A stretch of DNA of 32,426 nucleotides from SG8-4 sp964598225 (GTDB taxonomy: Bacteria > Planctomycetota > Phycisphaerae > Sedimentisphaerales > Anaerobacaceae): NCBI GenBank assembly GCA_964598225.1, contig CAZRBG010000060.1, positions 1 to 32,426 on the forward strand, given 5' to 3'. A program made the translations under genes and the position numbers. Positions 31,124 through 32,426 of the stretch are shown one piece after another. A model generated the notes under the pieces. That model ran no database searches. It saw only the letters and a program-made list of their open reading frames with translations, and had not been told where the DNA came from. Position 1 is the stretch's first letter. The number at the start of each line of letters is the position of its first letter.

Positions 31124-31825
31124 ATGAAAATTCTGGGTATTTCCGGAAGCTCGCGACGGCCGGAAGTCTCTGGCACACATAGACTTGTGGAAACGGTGCT
31201 AAAGGCGAGCGAATGCGATTATGAATTGATCTCTTTGAGAGGCAAAAACATCGCCGGCTGCATCGCGTGCCTGGGTTGCGTGACAGACAATGTGTGCAAG
31301 GTCCGCGACGACATGGAGCCACTTCGCGAGAAATTTATCGAGACGGACGCATTTGTTATCGGAGCGCCAAACTACTACACGGCATTAAACGCACTAAGTC
31401 ATGCCCTGCTGGAGCGGCTGTATCAGTTCCGCCACCAGGAAGGCGACGCCCTCTGGGGCAAGCTGGCGGTTGCCGTGGGAGTGGGCGGAAGTTCCGGACA
31501 GATTTGCTGTGACGACATCGAGCGATTCATGGCCTACAGTTTCGTAGAGACTATCGCGAAAGTCTCGGCGCAGGGTGCCGCCTCGTGCTACACCTGCGGC
31601 TACGGAGAAACCTGCCGGGTAGGCGTTCCGATCATGGCTCACGGCGAAGGCGTCAAAATCACCGAGGACATAATCCCGGGCGTCACAAAGCAGCCGGAGG
31701 CCCTCGCCGCCGCCGAGCAGGCCGGAAAGCTGCTGTCTCAAAGACTAAACGACGGCCACAATCGCTCGGAAGTGACAAAAAAGATGCAGGCACTTATGAT
31801 GGAGAAATTCAAAAGCTCCACTTAG
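31124..31825 (+). CDS. Iron-sulfur flavoprotein (flavodoxin-like NAD(P)H/FMN family)
   Basis: A 233-residue flavodoxin-fold protein. The N-terminus KILGISGSSRRPEVSGTH is the FMN-phosphate loop. It is followed by a compact cysteine motif, Cys46-X2-Cys49-X2-Cys52-X5-Cys58, the arrangement that binds a 4Fe-4S cluster in the archaeal iron-sulfur flavoprotein. The segment GAPNYYTALNALSHALLER is the second flavin-contacting loop. A further set of cysteines (Cys128-Cys129, and Cys155-X2-Cys158-X5-Cys164 in the segment SCYTCGYGETC) is noteworthy and could bind a metal. Such proteins transfer electrons, often between ferredoxin and other acceptors, in anaerobes. The specific partner is unknown. GGGGGCG lies upstream of the ATG. 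rnpB follows on the same strand. Confidence 0.88.
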   Translation: MKILGISGSSRRPEVSGTHRLVETVLKASECDYELISLRGKNIAGCIACLGCVTDNVCKVRDDMEPLREKFIETDAFVIGAPNYYTALNALSHALLERLYQFRHQEGDALWGKLAVAVGVGGSSGQICCDDIERFMAYSFVETIAKVSAQGAASCYTCGYGETCRVGVPIMAHGEGVKITEDIIPGVTKQPEALAAAEQAGKLLSQRLNDGHNRSEVTKKMQALMMEKFKSST

Positions 31826-31866
31826 CCGGGTTTATGGTATAATAAAGTGCAAGAGTAATCGGAAAA

Positions 31867-31887
31867 TCAATAGTCAATATTCAATAG
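31867..31887. repeat. Heptamer repeat array R7
   Basis: TCAATAG, TCAATAT and TCAATAG in perfect seven-base register, upstream of the rnpB promoter. The unit is the reverse complement of the CTATTGA core of array R2. Confidence 0.8.
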
Positions 31888-31892
31888 TAAGC

Positions 31893-31920
31893 TTGTGCTG
31901 AGCGAAGTCGAACGGATAGT
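31893..31920 (+). promoter_or_regulatory. Candidate rnpB promoter
   Basis: TTGTGC (31893-31898), a 16-base spacer and GATAGT (31915-31920) would start transcription close to the predicted 5' end of RNase P RNA. A perfect TATAAT also lies at 31838-31843, but without a good -35; it could make a longer precursor. Confidence 0.4.
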
Positions 31921-31926
31921 CAATCA

Positions 31927-32346
31927 AAAAGAGTGGGTCGGGCGGTCGCCGGTTCGCTTCGGGCGGGCCGGAGGAAAGTCCGAGCAGGACAGGGCAACGG
32001 TGGTGGCTAACGACCACCCGGGGCGACCCGCGGGAAAGTGCCGCAGAAAATACACAGCCGATGGCCCCGCTCCGTCGGGGCACAGGCAATGGTGAAATGG
32101 TGCGGTAAGAGCGCACCGCGGCGCCGGCGACGGTGCCGGCAGGGCAAACCCCACCGCCTGCAAGACCAAGCAGCCGGATACTCGGCCCGAGTGTGAAAGG
32201 CAGAAATGCTTCTCCGCCGGCGGGTAGGTCGCTTCCAGCACCAAACAGGCGCTGGAGAGCCGGCCGGCAACGGTCGGTCAAGATAAATGGTCGCCGCCCG
32301 CCCCAAGAGGTGGGATACAGAACTCGGCTTACAGACCCGCTCTTTT
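31927..32346 (+). ncRNA. rnpB: RNase P RNA, bacterial class A
   Basis: This is the catalytic RNA that trims the 5' leader of tRNA precursors. The ends form helix P1: AAAAGAGTGGGTC at 31927-31939 pairs with GACCCGCTCTTTT at the 3' end. The conserved cores are present in order: GAGGAAAGTCCGAGC near 31971, AGGGCAAC near 31991, GAAAGTGCCGCAGAAAA near 32033, GGTAAGAGCGCACC near 32104, GAGTGTGAAAGGCAGAAATG near 32190, and ACAGAACTCGGCTTACAGACC near 32317. The length of about 420 bases is slightly long; an extra stem (GCTTCCAGC with GCGCTGGAGAGC, about 32230-32260) adds to it. Open reading frames in this stretch are not genes. The downstream 80 bases show nothing recognisable. Confidence 0.96.
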
Positions 32347-32426
32347 CGATTGACTATGAGGTGATGTTGATCTAGACCCAAAACAAGTGTAGATTGAGCC
32401 AAAAGAGTAACATTAATTCTAGAAAA

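Noticed and set aside
31874..32281. Open frames of 100-135 codons on the minus strand
   Set aside because: They fall inside the RNase P RNA gene, whose conserved cores and P1 helix are unmistakable.

Overview
The window looks like a chromosomal segment of an uncultured or anaerobic member of the Planctomycetota, most likely the Phycisphaerae/Sedimentisphaerales group. The evidence is a tandem array of short-leader prepilin-like proteins with H-X9-DG-type C-termini, an archaeal-type thymidylate synthase, a SpoIVB-like S55 peptidase, an iron-sulfur flavoprotein and a class A RNase P RNA. This placement is inferred from gene content only. Most genes are housekeeping genes. No phage, transposase, CRISPR array, tRNA or rRNA is visible.

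Layout. 1-4107 (minus strand): a membrane-anchored Gln/Pro-rich protein, thymidylate synthase, a cytosolic PpiC-type prolyl isomerase, an intergenic region with an intrinsic terminator, then nrdR and a stand-alone ATP-cone protein. nrdR has a perfect-hexamer promoter and a NrdR box. 4231-7310 (plus): ribE, pdxA, a four-helix-bundle protein bracketed by inverted heptamer repeats, and rsmA. 7485-12771 (plus): six tandem prepilin-like genes with at least three promoters. 12981-17233 (minus): a secreted beta-propeller/Ig-like protein and an exported S55 peptidase. 17380-22193 (plus): a membrane-anchored TPR protein, an RluD-type pseudouridine synthase and topA. 22304-28646 (minus): TrkA/KtrA and TrkH/KtrB potassium uptake genes, recG, pcm and a TauE/SafE permease. 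28818-32346 (plus): a lipoprotein, nadB, an iron-sulfur flavoprotein and rnpB.

How it fits together. The left block concerns deoxynucleotide supply: NrdR with its box, an ATP-cone protein and thymidylate synthase. The second block makes cofactors (riboflavin, PLP) and modifies 16S rRNA. The centre, from about 7.3 to 17.2 kb, is an envelope/export region: prepilin-like proteins, a secreted propeller and an exported serine peptidase.

The most distinctive non-genic structure is a set of AT-rich heptamer repeat arrays. At least seven sit at gene boundaries. Two of them supply promoter elements: the array upstream of ribE contains TTGACT-N17-TATAAT, and the array upstream of the lipoprotein contains the -35 hexamer. 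Two longer palindromic families are also present: a GTCATTCCTGCG inverted repeat and a GGTGGGGC/GCCCCACC palindrome.
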